Shown piece after piece: positions 7,015 through 7,072 of a stretch of 7,072 nt of DNA. Source of the DNA: CAG-307 sp964524125 (GTDB lineage Bacteria > Bacillota_I > Bacilli_A > Acholeplasmatales > Anaeroplasmataceae); assembly GCA_964524125.1 (NCBI GenBank), contig CAZGBY010000062.1, positions 1 through 7,072 of the forward strand. Reading direction: 5' to 3'. The position numbers were made by a program, and so were the translations under genes. Within the stretch, counting starts at the first letter, position 1. Each line of letters begins with the position of its first letter. The notes under the pieces were generated by a model. That model saw nothing but the letters and a program-made list of their open reading frames with translations. It did no database searches and had not been told where the DNA came from.

Positions 7015-7072
7015 ATGCCAGTAATTACGCATCAAATCTAAAATTTAATAAAATTATACTAAAAATCCCTCT

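Noticed and set aside
7053..7058. TATAAT on the minus strand near the right edge, possibly a leftward promoter
   Set aside because: It would read straight into the operon terminator with no leftward gene after it. Such hexamers are common in AT-rich DNA.
1..7072. CRISPR array, tRNA or rRNA gene, insertion sequence
   Set aside because: I saw no regularly spaced repeats, no tRNA-like TTC-arm signature in the short non-coding gaps, no rRNA-like sequence and no transposase motif.

Overview
The window is very AT-rich (by eye about a quarter G+C). All three genes lie on the plus strand, read with the standard bacterial code (TGG for Trp) and end in TAA. A lipoprotein signal peptide, good Shine-Dalgarno sites and factor-independent terminators point to a low-GC, Firmicutes-like bacterium. 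An uncultured gut Bacilli/Erysipelotrichia- or Acholeplasma-related lineage would fit, but nothing here fixes the taxonomy. UGA is not used as Trp, which argues against Mycoplasma proper.

Layout. Positions 1-271 are a non-coding leader with a 16-bp perfect palindrome, a spaced 11-bp direct repeat and a consensus TTGACA -35 box. A run of ten G sits between that -35 and the best -10 (TAAAAT). The leader drives a 1231-residue secreted lipoprotein (272-3967) made of Fn3-like beta modules and a strikingly tyrosine-rich middle. A strong terminator follows (4002-4032). A separate promoter (4052-4080) drives a two-gene operon. The first gene (4109-6115) encodes a 668-residue protein I do not recognise, with a degenerate methyltransferase-like C-terminal domain. 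One base after its stop begins an RluA-family pseudouridine synthase (6117-6983), followed by a second terminator (6991-7014). Positions 7015-7072 are AT-rich with no gene that I can support.

How the parts relate. The lipoprotein is its own transcription unit. Its promoter has the architecture of phase-variable surface-protein promoters such as Neisseria meningitidis porA, where slippage in a homopolymer changes the -35/-10 spacing. That is the most interesting signal in the window. The downstream operon looks like an intracellular, RNA-modification-related unit, but only the pseudouridine synthase is confidently assigned and no functional link to the lipoprotein is visible.
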